Shown: positions 36,638 to 48,300 of the stretch, piece after piece
How positions within the stretch are numbered: position 1 is the stretch's first letter
Layout: the number at the start of each line of letters is the position of its first letter
NCBI GenBank assembly: GCA_035582835.1
Contig: JAYKAV010003087.1
Span: forward strand, 446,841 to 510,840
Direction of reading: 5' to 3'
Source: Phoebastria nigripes
Taxonomy: Eukaryota; Chordata; Aves; Procellariiformes; Diomedeidae
DNA length: 64,000 nucleotides
Notes under the pieces: generated by a model
Told to the model about the DNA's origin: nothing
The model's input: the letters and a program-made list of their open reading frames with translations, nothing else
The model's database searches: none
Program-made: the position numbers and the translations under genes

Positions 36638-38458
36638 GCTAAAATCCAGTAAATATGAAGAACTACCAGATAAAGTAGTTACTTTGTTCACTTATTTCTA
36701 TACATTACCTATTAGTATCTCCTCTCAAACAATACAGCTACCATAACTAAACCGAGATCACCAATTAGCTTTTTTAAATTTGGTTACACAAAGACTTGCC
36801 GGTGTTTCTTTTTAGCTAGTGTTCTAGTTTATTAGTTTTAAATAATTGACATTATAAACTGACTTTAATCTCCGATACATCAGCTTATATGTGTAAAGAT
36901 AGAGATATGAGTAATAATAAATTTGAGGGTCTACACAAGCAAGAAAACGTATGGAAATCTAAAAAGCCTAACTTCTTACCAGAACTCTGATTACCTAGTA
37001 TGTGATATGCTCTGAAGTCTGAATTTTATCTTTTTATTAGCCACTATTGATAAGTATCTCTCAGGAACACCAATTACACCATTTGCTGGGTAGATAAACC
37101 CAGCTAGGTAGATGAATCTTGGTTTATTTTTTCCTGAAAAGACAGTTTCTTCAGTTTGTTACTAGATTTATTATGCAAAGATATAAATTGCTAACTTACC
37201 ACAATACNAGGAATACTTTTGGAGAAAAAGATGCAAGTGTACTATTGAATGCAAATCTAAGGTCTAAGTGTAATCCAAGTTTCATAACTTTGTAAGTAGG
37301 AAAATACAGAATGTAACAATTGCTAAGGAAACTGATTTTTAAACATATCCATGGGGCATTGATCCCATTGATCCTGTGGCATACCACATTGGACTAGGTG
37401 CAGGGTCACTAAAGTACTGCACACCCTTCATCAACACTCAGTTCAGGCTAGCTCTAGCATGATCCTGTGAAGTGTTTCCACTCTAAGTACAGTGTGTATA
37501 ACAGGTCCGTGGCATCATGTATTTTATTCTACAGATCCATCTTGTCTAGCTGTATTACTTGTTAATGGAAACATAGCCAAAGCCTCTCTATAAATTATTT
37601 TTTATGTACCATTAGTAGAGGGATCTTAAATCTGTATTGATATTCACTAGAGCTATAAAGAAACATTGTTGGTCTTCATATTTACTTTGAAGACGAAGTA
37701 AGAACAGCTGCCTCAATAAGGTTTTAATAAAGGAAGGTTAACAGACTCCATTAGAAAGATGTTCCCACACTTCCTGCCTCTCACTCTATGACTGGAGTAC
37801 TATGGTTCTCTATCTTCTTGTAGATCTGTAGAAAAAGCAGGCCCTTTTTGTGCTGTTATCCCATTTAACTAAATATATATTAACAGCAGAATATTTGTGC
37901 CTTTTCAATGCAGTCATATGCTACTACTGATACAATTAATTCATCATGCCCAACATTAAGTATTAAAGATGGAAAGGCAAGACCATACTAAAGGGGAACA
38001 GTAGGGACAAGACAAACAAGAAATTGACACAATTGATCAAAAAAGGATACAGACACATTCACCTAATTCCATTTAAAAGATGTATTAAATGTAAAAAGTT
38101 ATTAGCAAGAAAATTAGTAGCTTACATATGAATCCTTAAAAATAGAAAGTTCAATTTAAGACCAAATCAAAACTAGAAAATAGTTAGATATTCTGATTTG
38201 CAGGAACTTCAACAACTGTGTTTTTTTTTAAACTATAATACTCAATTTCTTTTAACGTGAAAACCCAGAAGAAAGTTATCTTGCACTAAGTATTCCAGTT
38301 TGTCTCAGTATTTCCATGATTTACAAATTCTTTTCCCCCTTTAAATTTCAGAAATGAGATACCACTTGTTGCCAGCCTCCAGAGAGAATATGACACATAA
38401 ACCACTACCCCCTGAGCCCAGTCATGCAGGTTTGTTTGATTTTTTTTTTTTTTTTTAA

Positions 38459-39540
38459 ACCTATTCTAGTTGTCCACCCATCTAGATCACAACATCCTAA
38501 CTTGGATATGAACATACATACTGTGAGACAGTGTAAAAAGCCCCGGTAAAGTGAAGGTAACTTACTTTCATCCACCCCATCCATAACATGGCCATTTCAT
38601 CCTAGGAGACAATCAGGTTAGTCAGGCGAGACCTACCCTTGGTAAATCCATGCTGACTCTTCCCGATCACTGCCTTCACGTGCTCAGAAATGTGCTCCAA
38701 GAGGACTTGTTCCATGATATTCCCAGGGACCAAAGTTAAGTTGACCAGTCTGTCAGGATTGAACCCTCATGCCTTTTTTAGAGAGGGGTACAAGATTTGC
38801 CCTCCTCTAGTTATCAGGAACTTCTCCTGATCTCCATAACCTTGCAAAGACTAAAGAGAGCAGCCTCAAAAGGACAGCAGACAGTTGTCTCAGTATACAT
38901 ACACACAGCCCATCAAGACCTCTGTCCATGCTGAATTCTCTGAAGAAATCCTTGCCTAAACTCTCATCCAGTTACTGCTGGTAGGTCTTCTCCTTGAAAC
39001 CTTTCACTAAGGAGAGAGGCCTGGGAATCCTTGTTGGTGAACCTAAGTAGCAAGTACTTCAGTCTTATCCATGCGTACTGTCACTCAATGATGCAAACCA
39101 CTCAGCAGCACTTGCATTTCTCATGTTCAGTCTACTAATGCAGCAGCAGCTTTTCTTGTTGTCCCTTTCAAGTCTCAATTCCAGTTGAGCTATGGCTTTC
39201 TTAATATCATGCTTACGTAGCCAGTATTTTCTTTGCAGTATTTCCTTTCCTTTTCTGCAGCATGTCCCTCCTACTTCCTCCAGTATACTTTTTGCACTGG
39301 AATTTGTTGTAAGTTCCTGTTTAGCCAAACCAGTCTTCCAGTACATCNGTTTTCCTCATCATCAGGATGGCCTGTTCCTGCACTCACACAGTCCTTAATT
39401 TGTCAGCTTTTCCCAATGCCTTTGGGCTTCAGAGTTACCTCCCATGGTATCCCACCTACCATTTTCCTGAATAAGCTGAAGGTTGTTGGCCTGAAGTATA
39501 GCTTATAGAGTAATGCAGATTCCAGGATCAGGACTTTAGA
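38459..39540 (-). mobile_element. CR1 LINE, old internal fragment
   Basis: Read on the minus strand from right to left, CR1 ORF2 blocks follow in the right order. They are the GIPWEV block near 39440, TGLAKQELTT (the linker, near 39320), KAIAQLELRLERDNKK (near 39165), [14 protein letters not shown] and [15 protein letters not shown] (38620-38740), and the decayed YLHFTGAFYTVS (active-site region, near 38550). Frames are broken throughout. It lacks a CR1 3' end on the left, where a T17 run begins, so it is an internal fragment that is much older than the CR1 at 15218-18614. A donor-like GTAAGTTACC at 38565-38566 lies within it and is not used as exon evidence. Confidence 0.82.
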
Positions 39541-42500
39541 TAAGTCTAATACACAAGTCTAAACATTAATTCGAGCACATATAGTAAAGACCTGTATTAC
39601 AAGTTTGGTAATGGATCTAAGCTCCTGAATCATCAGTCTCATTTTCAAGGTGCTGAGTTGGATGTCAAGTACCTCACCTGATTTCTCAAGGACGAAAAAA
39701 TCTTCACTGATTCACCGAAGACAGAGCTATTCTAAGCTGATAGCCTCTTCTATCTCCAGATTTAGGCATACCAAGCAAGTGAGCATTTGAACTGCATTGC
39801 AGCTTAACTCATACTTCTGTGGATAGAAGCTTTGGATGAATTCTCTCATAGGATGTAGCACCTCAACATAGAACTTGCATGTCCACAATGTCTGGGGGTT
39901 CAGCTTCAGCAATGAAGTCTGGGAACCCATTTAAAGCATTTATAATCCTATAAAGGACACAAACATTTTTTAAAAAAATTAAATCTAAAGCAACCAGCGT
40001 GCTGAGAAGAAAGCTGCCCAGAAGCAGCCAACTGTGAGNAGAGTTGCACTTTATGCCCCAAAAAGGATGAATTTTAGCCATCTTTGAACAGAACCAGAAT
40101 TTTAGGAAATTTACTTCCCCCCTCCATAATGAGTAGGTATGCCTCAATATAAGTTATTTCTCAGAATCTTTTATAATATATATGCACAGTCAGCATAAGT
40201 ACATAGCATAATGAGAATGACCATGGCATTACATTTAAAGGAAAGTTGGCCTTTTAATTCCAGAGAAAGATAAAGAAGCTTTGCTATGCCAGACATCTAA
40301 AGAAGACCCATTGTAGTACAACTAAGATCTGATCAGCAGCTTGTGTATGTAATTTCAGAAATTATGTATTTTACAAGGCTATAGCCACTTTACAACATGT
40401 ACCATAGGAAGTGAATGAACACTAAATACATGAAGCTATCCCAAGGAAGTGATCCTTGTGAACTGGCAGAGANGGGAAGAAGAAAGTAAAAATAAAAAAA
40501 TCCATCCCATTATTTCTTTACAGGCCCAGAAACAAGTGCCTGAAGTAGGCAAGAAAAGTAGCTTAACAAAGCTCACTAGAATGAAAGGAGATAGTTGACT
40601 GATGAAGATGATGCATTCTCACTCTGAAGGGCAGGTTCAAAAAAATTTAGTCAAGACAATCACCCAAGAAAGTACTTTGTGGAATCCCAATCATACAGGA
40701 ACAGCCTATGAACTGAAGAAGCTATATCTAGAAACACACATCCATAAGAGGGCTATGAAACAATAATTTACTAGTTTTATGGAGTCTCCTTCATTAACAA
40801 GGAGAGAGCTACATCAAGCTCTTTGCTTAAGCTCAACTACAATCTATCAGTCTTCTGAACTTTCCCAGAAGTAACTTCCCATGAACATTGTCCCCTTGCC
40901 AAGAAAAATATTTGAAGAGAAATACAATTACAAATTAAGTGCATTAACTTTTCTACATAGTATTGGTACTTTTGGTTTTTTTCTCCCCCTTGTTCTTCTA
41001 AAGAATTCATCTTCACCCTTACCACATCCACCCTGGGGAATCAGTTTTCAGGCTCATGCACAGCTTTGCTTAGTGTTTATTTAAGATCAGGTTCTCCATT
41101 TTGCACAGTGCCAAAGGCACTTGGTCCTTAGAAAAAGTTGAACATTCCTCTAAGAAGAAAAGTATCACGGATTTACTTAAAGAAAATGCTTTTCTTTCAC
41201 ATAAACATGCAGTTCAAAGTTACTTAGCCTCAAGAAATTCCCTCCAAGCACTGCTTTTCTGAACTGTAAATCATTAATAACTTTTCTTAATGTGGTACAA
41301 AGAAAAAAGAAAAGCTAAGTTACATGCCCAGTCCTTCTGCTATCTGAATGTCTCCAATATATGTATTTTCATATATCGGGGAACTGAAACACTCAAAAGT
41401 GCCACAGAACAGCTGGAAAAACATTGAGAATTTTTTTTGTTTTGTTACAATTAAAGATGTCTGAAGGCAAGGAATTGAACATTTAGGTTTCACTATCTAA
41501 CTCAGTTTGATAACCTAATTCTTAGATACTAGTTATTTGATATCCTGTCTATCTCTAACTCCTCCTACACTTACTATCATTATGAGAAGTTCACTTTTTT
41601 TTTCCTGTAGAGAATCCACAAATCAAAATATGTACAAAGCATAAAGTATTTGAACATGAGGAAATGGATAGGTAGCAAAAGTAAAGCAAGGTAACAAAAA
41701 GGTATGATTGAGCATTGGCTGGGAAATAAATGGAATTGTCTGTGTTTAGTAGTTCAGCTGAGAACACATTATTTGTAGACTGCATGGCTATATTTTAGAG
41801 AGAATACTTTAGTTTGTTTGGAAACCTTTAAAAGAAAGTATGGCATCTGGCATTGGAAGTCTATTGTAGTGATTGGTGAGCTTCTGACATAAAAGGTGTT
41901 TCGACCAATAACACAAGGTATAACCTGCATCCATTGAACTTCAGAGATGCCAGCGCTGTGGCAAGAACATGGAGTAGTTAATGTTTAGAGAATTATGGAC
42001 ACAAGCAGTTAAGCAATTTATTCCTGCATATCATATATCCACAAAACAGACTAAATTAATAGCAGGCTTATTAGATTGTTCTACATCTCGGTTCTATAGC
42101 CTCAGCACTGCAGGTTTTGCTGTTTATATAAAGAATACTTCCTTTCCTCATCTTTGCTCAGCTGTTCTATAAACCATTCACCAATTAAAGCCTCTACTGA
42201 GGGAACGGTAGGATACAAACCTAGATGAGCTTAGAAGATGCAATCATAGCAAGTTAGTAAAGATCAGAACACTGATTTGCCCCATCACTTCAGAACATGC
42301 CGTCAGTTTCTGTATTATACCTATGTTCACCACCCACAACCCCATGCTGTGGCACATGTGGACTGACTCAACATAATTAACCATATATCACATTTTATTT
42401 ATGAACACTTACATTAAATACAATTGTTATTGCTTTCCAGTATTGCACCAACAAAACTATCAAAACAAGAAATGCCAGCCTCAGTTTAAAGGTACTGTAT

Positions 42501-45319
42501 TTATTCAAATGCACTACGCTTATCTGTGCTGACAGATGGATGCTACAGACAAAAGACAAAAGATGACATTCACTGAGAGAAAAAACATCCTGTAGCACAC
42601 CTGATCAAATAAATTTTTGTGGATCTTTAGCTTCAGCTCATGGAACTGTCTTTTAAATTGTCCTAGAATGAACAAAAGTATTCAACACGCCAATACCTGC
42701 TTGCTCATTATAACTCTGAACAACAGTACTATGAGAGTCCTCATGCCCCTACTCAGTGTTACCATTGTGCATACTTAAAGCAGTCCACTTCCACAGAACT
42801 TCCATTTGCATTACTGCAATCCACTGCATAATCATGATGATTCAACTCAGCCATTAGACTGCAGTTTACAGTCCCCCTTTCACCATTCCTTAAATACACT
42901 CATGTAGATCAGCAATAAGATATGCCTTTTCACACCAGCAGCAGTTTCTTTTTGATTCTGCTTACACATTTAAGTGCTACTTATCTCACAACAATACACA
43001 AAACCAAGTTATAGAAGCAGCAGAAACAAGAGACTTCTGTGATTGGCCAGCTCTTCCAGCTTTATTTTAAATCAAGAGATAAAATAGTCAATGGAGAATG
43101 GTTAGCAATACATGGAATTTAGCCATTTAAAAAACAGATAGTTTACATAACAGAAGTGCTTCCTTGAAATACATCATTTAACCTAATGCATCAATACTAT
43201 GGCAATCCCTGTAATTCTTCTATTTTGAATGAAGCATTCAATTGTAATGAAAATATTAATACCTTGAAATGAGAACACTCCAGCACAGAAATGTTGCAGT
43301 CTGCTCGCCAGATACTGTATAGGGTTATAATACAGCATATGCTTGTACTCCTCCAGTGTTGCCCTTTCTTCTCTAATCTGCATGGTAGCCTTTACTACCA
43401 CATAAGGCATTTACAACATGTGTGTTGTATTCATGCACAATCAAGAAGCATAATAAAATCTATTACTTGTTGGGAAGCATCAAACCTTTACTTCCTTGCA
43501 AGTCTGACTGGATGGCTGCCGAGCTCACTGCTCCCACCTTACCCTTCAGCTGGGCTCAGTTATTTCCCAGGGGACACATTCAGAAAACTGACAGTTACAA
43601 GAACAGTAGCAGGTTAGCAAAAGCTGGTTTGGGGGAGGGGAAATTCCAAACCAAGAAAAGCTTCTCAAAAAAGGTTAATAGCTTTCCAAGCTTACATGTA
43701 GACTAAACAAGGACAAGCCTAATAAAATGAATTAGCTTCACAATACAAGCTTTGTGTTTATATTCTGAAAATACTATAAGCTGTCTCTGCTTAAGACAAT
43801 ATTGAATGGTCAGGTGGTTTCCAGTTTTAAGGCATATTAGCATAATCAGCCTTAAATTAAAACAGATGGGAATGACAGATATGTTAAGGTTATTAAAGAT
43901 GTCTAGAGGATAGAGTTAAATAAGGTTACCTAATCCATCTTAGAAGGGTATTATGAATTGCATCACTTAAACAAGAATAGCATTCTTGCATCTATTTTAG
44001 ATTTTACAACACTAAATAAAATTACCAACACAATGTAACTAATGGCATGCACATAACACGTATCTACTAGTCTCAGTTTTTGAGAGAAACAACCCGAATG
44101 TGTTTCCTGATGTTAACAGGCATTCATACAGATCTTTTAACAACAAAGATGATCGTTCTCCTGATGTTGCAGTACATAGTGAATGCCCACCAATAAGCGC
44201 TATATATCAGCATATTATAAATTAGCATATTGTATCTATTTAGAGAGAATGAGAATTCTGCCACTAAAAACTTTAAGTACTCTGGTGTAGACTTCTCAGA
44301 TGTTCCTCTAAACCAAACCCCCAAAATCCCAAGCCCTTCAAAGCTTGCAACACATTGCTATTGGGCACCTGTGCAAAGTGTAATCCAAATCTAAGCTAAT
44401 AATCTCATCTTCATACATGCAACAGTTATTAGCACACCTTTTAAGGGCTCACTCTTGCCACAGTAGCTATGATAAAAACATCTATGATAGCCATTAGTTG
44501 AGGTACACAACGAGCAGAGTAGAAACCAGGACTCAAGCCTCCACTCCTGTACTGATACTCTGTTTCCTGCCTGTGAAACATTTTTCAGCTCAGCAAGGAG
44601 TTCTCAACAAGCAGCCAAACAAGCTTATTGCCTGCTAGAGCATGGAATCACGAATGAAGCAGGAAACATGGTTAAGAGCCTCCTCACATTAGGGGGAGAA
44701 AAACCTCAACCCACACACACACGGTAAATTCTTAGCACCAGGCTATCTTTCAAACGCATCTTTATGCACCTTTCCCTATGGAAGACAACCAGATGTTTAG
44801 AAACTCAACCAGGTAGTAGTGTTAAACATGCTTTCAGAGCAGAGATGCCAGAACCAGCTTCCAGGCAGAGAAACAATTTATGAATCCTGTTTGGGTTTTT
44901 GTGTGAATTGGTGCTAACATGGCTAAGCCTTGCCAAAGCTACAATGCTTTCTCAGTATGTACAAAAGCCATATGATAACCTTTTTTAACCCTTCCCCCCT
45001 CCACTTTATAATCTCCAGACTAACAAATCCCAGTTCCCAAGATTAACTGAAGATCAAGTAACAGCTGAGCTCTGGCTCCCAGAATCACTTTTCTGAATTT
45101 AGATGCCTATACTCAAATAAATTCTGTTTTGCAACCAGCTTGGAAATTACTTTCAAGGATTCCCAACATGAAGGTGAAAGGTACATGGACAATTTAATCC
45201 AGTGGGAGCAGTAATATCTAAAGTTCTGTGCTTGTAAATGTCAGTTTTGAAAGTGGGACTGAGGCTCTTCAAAATTCTCCAACATCTCCATTTTTGAAAG
45301 TAAATAACCTAACACCTAC
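39541..45319. other. Non-coding stretch; possible ORF1 remnant at its left end
   Basis: At about 39590-39940 the minus strand has longer open segments (TLKMRLMIQELRSITKLV; LSCNAVQMLTCLVCLNLEIE) that could be a decayed CR1 ORF1 belonging to the fragment at 38459-39540. The pattern of paired cysteines followed by a helical E/R-rich stretch is similar, but the match is weak. The remainder is AT-rich DNA without nameable content. Confidence 0.4.
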
Positions 45320-45371
45320 CTGTAATGTACAATTTACAAATAACTTCAACATCGTTACTACATTTGCTGTA
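45320..45371 (-). CDS. Candidate small internal exon, unknown product
   Basis: On the minus strand an excellent acceptor (CACTTTGTGTTTTCCAG) precedes base 45371 and a strong donor (ATTACAG/GTAGGTGTT) follows base 45320. The 52-nt segment is open in frame 0 (17 codons, containing CSNDVEVICKLYIT) and leaves in phase 1. It would follow in phase the putative minus-strand first exon that ends at 51524, if that exon codes. It is so short that chance cannot be excluded. The splice signals are the main evidence. Confidence 0.25.
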
Positions 45372-48300
45372 CTGGAAAACACAAAGTGACAAGGGATCAA
45401 TTTGTTTACTTCCTTGCCTTTTTAAGATTAAGCAAAGCGTTTTACTCAACTACAAGTTACATTCAACTATTTAAAGACATCTACAAAACTAAAGTTTTCT
45501 TTGTGCATTTATATATAACAAAGCTGTGTTAGGTCAACCATCACCAATTTAAAACTTTGGGTACCTTTGCCCAACTGCAGGGCACTGACAATAGCAGGGC
45601 ACATTCTAACCATCCAGAAGGATTAAAAGTAACTGAACTGAAATCTAACAGCAGTACAATTCACTAAGACTAAATTCAATCAGCACTCAGAGGGCAGGGG
45701 GATTAGAATTAGCATTCTAAATCTGTGTTTGGTAGATTACATATACACTTTGTTTTCTATTCAGTAGAGAAAGTTGCAGTACAGAATATGAAGTGGAATC
45801 TTCCCCAGTGATAAAACACATAATGCCAAAGCAAGTACATTAAGTGAAATTAAAATGCATAGCTCAGATAACATCAANATCTATAGAATCAGAAGAAAAC
45901 GTTAGACTCACAGGTTCATTAGAGATATCAAACATCAAGACAAAAGATGACCTTTATCTACAAAAGCCCTACCATAAGCTTTAATATAGAAAGAGCTAGT
46001 ATATTCATCTCAGTAGATTGCTACTTTCCATTATTCTAGTTGAAGATGTTTTTCAAACAGTTTCACATATGCTAGAAGTTTTGGCACAGGTATTCTCTAG
46101 GCATGACAGATATATACCAGTTCGCAAATATCCTAAGCTGACTGATGAGTGACTTCTGACAAGCTATGCCAGTCTTCCTCATGAAGTTCCCTTAAACAAG
46201 AACAGTATCTTTCCTTAAACCTGCCTTGTACAAAAGGAATCTAGAAGTTCCACAGAAAGCTGGTTTTTTTTAGAGCAATAGCTTGGAGAACAGCATGAAG
46301 AAGTGAAGAGGAACCCATAATCATAACAGATTCTGGAAGCACACAGGAAACGTCTCTCAAGTCACAACAAATGCACAGCAGAAACAAGGAAGGTCATGTG
46401 CCACAATTCAATTTTCTTGGATTATTGAATCAAAATCTCAACATTAAAAACAAAGATCAGCTATTTCCGTTTGCCAAATAGGTCAAGTTAATAACTGGCG
46501 TGCAATAACCCAGAAAGTCTTTACACCACCTTTACAGTGCACTTTAGTTCATGTTCTCAGTGTAGCCATAAAACTAGTAACTCCTTTTTAAGATAGAAAT
46601 CAACAGTGTCAAGTATCTCGTGATTCTAGAAGCTTTGGCGGTTAACAAAATAATTGCTTCCAGTTAAAGCAAGATTTATCATAAATTAGCAGGTTGCTGA
46701 GTTGAAAAAAGCATTGATCAAGTAAATGTTACAAATATTTAACGGAGTAAAAATGAGGTAATTTTCCCCATTCCACTATTTTTGTGGGCTTTACTCTTTT
46801 TTGCTTTAAAAACATTACATGCTACTTGAAGGGCACTTGAAAAACACCAGCTAGTGTGTCAACAAGCTAAAAGCTAGTGGCACCAACATGCTGCTGCTAT
46901 CTGAAGCATCAGTCCTACAGCAGACTCAATTCTGCATAGGAACTAGCCCCATTTGCAGACCTGGAGCACTACCAGAGCTAGGAGGGAAAGAGGCAGTTGG
47001 GCTTCAAGAAAGCATAGACAGATTTCTCTGCACCACATTTGTAGTGGAGAATTAGTTGCCTCCATTCTCTGCTGTAGCCTTCTCTTGCAAGCTCAGTCCC
47101 ACAAACAAGTTTGTTCTTCCATACCCTTCTAAAGGCAAGCTCTTCTAAATAATTCTCACTTATTTTCATAGCACCTACCATTCAAAAAATTAAATAGCTA
47201 CTGGAACTAGCACCCTACTACTAAATACAGTGTTTCTGTACATTATCCATAGGACCTGGCCTCAAGGTACACAATATACATAGCAGCCAGATTTCAACAC
47301 TGCTGAAATGCAAAGCCTTGAGCAGAGGTCTGTGTTAGTATCCTACACTCTAAAGTGAAAAGCATCAGAAAAAACAGCAGCTACTTCAATGAATGAAGAA
47401 AAAGTACAAGTCTGAGATTAAAGAAAAAACCTAAGAGGTGCTCACATCCTCAGGGGGCTGCCATTTTCTCCAATCTGAGAGATTCTCATTAGCACATTCA
47501 AGTACAACATGCAGGCCTATGCAAGGCTACACTGTAGAAAGCAAAGTCGACAAAGATTTTAATCACCATTAAAAAAGCTTAAGAGCATAACATCCATTTA
47601 TTTAATCTGCCAGGGTTTTACAAAGTCACAATAAAGAGGGCTTTCAGAGTCTACCAGCCAGCTTGGAAGGCTGCTCAGGAATTACGATAGCATTAAACAT
47701 ATTTGAGTTTATATTGGCAATAACACACTGGTTTGAGTAACATTAATGTGCAAGCTTCCAGTTGTTCATGATATCCCACTACTTTATTAATGAGTGCAGC
47801 GGAGTACTGTAAGGCACAAGGCAAGCAGTTGTCTAGGGCTGAAAAAGCACCAGTATCTTCACTGCCTACATCAAATTTGACAGAGCCTTGGAAGGACTTG
47901 CAAGCTGTTGTTGTCTCCAAGAGGAAAAGGAGAAAAAAGTCTGGAAGAGAAAGTTACACAAGAATAAAACTGTGTCCTGCCTCAGAAGCATCTTTACCTC
48001 TCAATTCACCTGGCAGAAGCACCAGACCTGACACTTGCTCTCCTCCCAGCTTTGCTTCTGCTACATCAGTTCTCCCTTATCACTAAGAAGCTTTGGGGTC
48101 ACTCTTAGGTAAAAAAGCCCTGGAGTTAACAAGGAATGTAACTGCATAGTAAGTAACTACAGGAACAGCAGATAAGACTACTTGTAGCACTTTGTCCCAT
48201 TTAAGAACACCTTGGTAGTAAGTCAGCTGAGGCTTGCAGCCAGTTGTGTTGAAATACCATTTTATACTACTAAAGACACTTGCCATTTCTTTTACCCAGA

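Larger units (their letters stand above)
32029..38458. other. Non-coding stretch with small tandem duplications
   Basis: 6.4 kb of AT-rich DNA without a recognised gene. It holds a C-rich run at 33835-33855, A18 at 35015-35032, a 29-bp tandem duplication at 35032-35089, a 71-bp tandem duplication at 36501-36637 and T17 at 38440-38456. A strong minus-strand donor (GTAAGTTAGC) sits at 37198-37199. Behind it is an open frame of about 45 codons whose acceptor is poor and whose peptide I do not recognise. Confidence 0.5.

Noticed and set aside
37198..37335. Minus-strand open segment in front of a strong GTAAGTTAG donor
   Set aside because: The only acceptors are AAG or a weakly pyrimidine-rich CAG, and the peptide has no recognisable features. 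An isolated donor is common by chance.
38565..38620. Minus-strand donor GTAAGTTACC next to an open frame
   Set aside because: It lies inside the old CR1 fragment, whose decayed reverse-transcriptase reading continues through the site.
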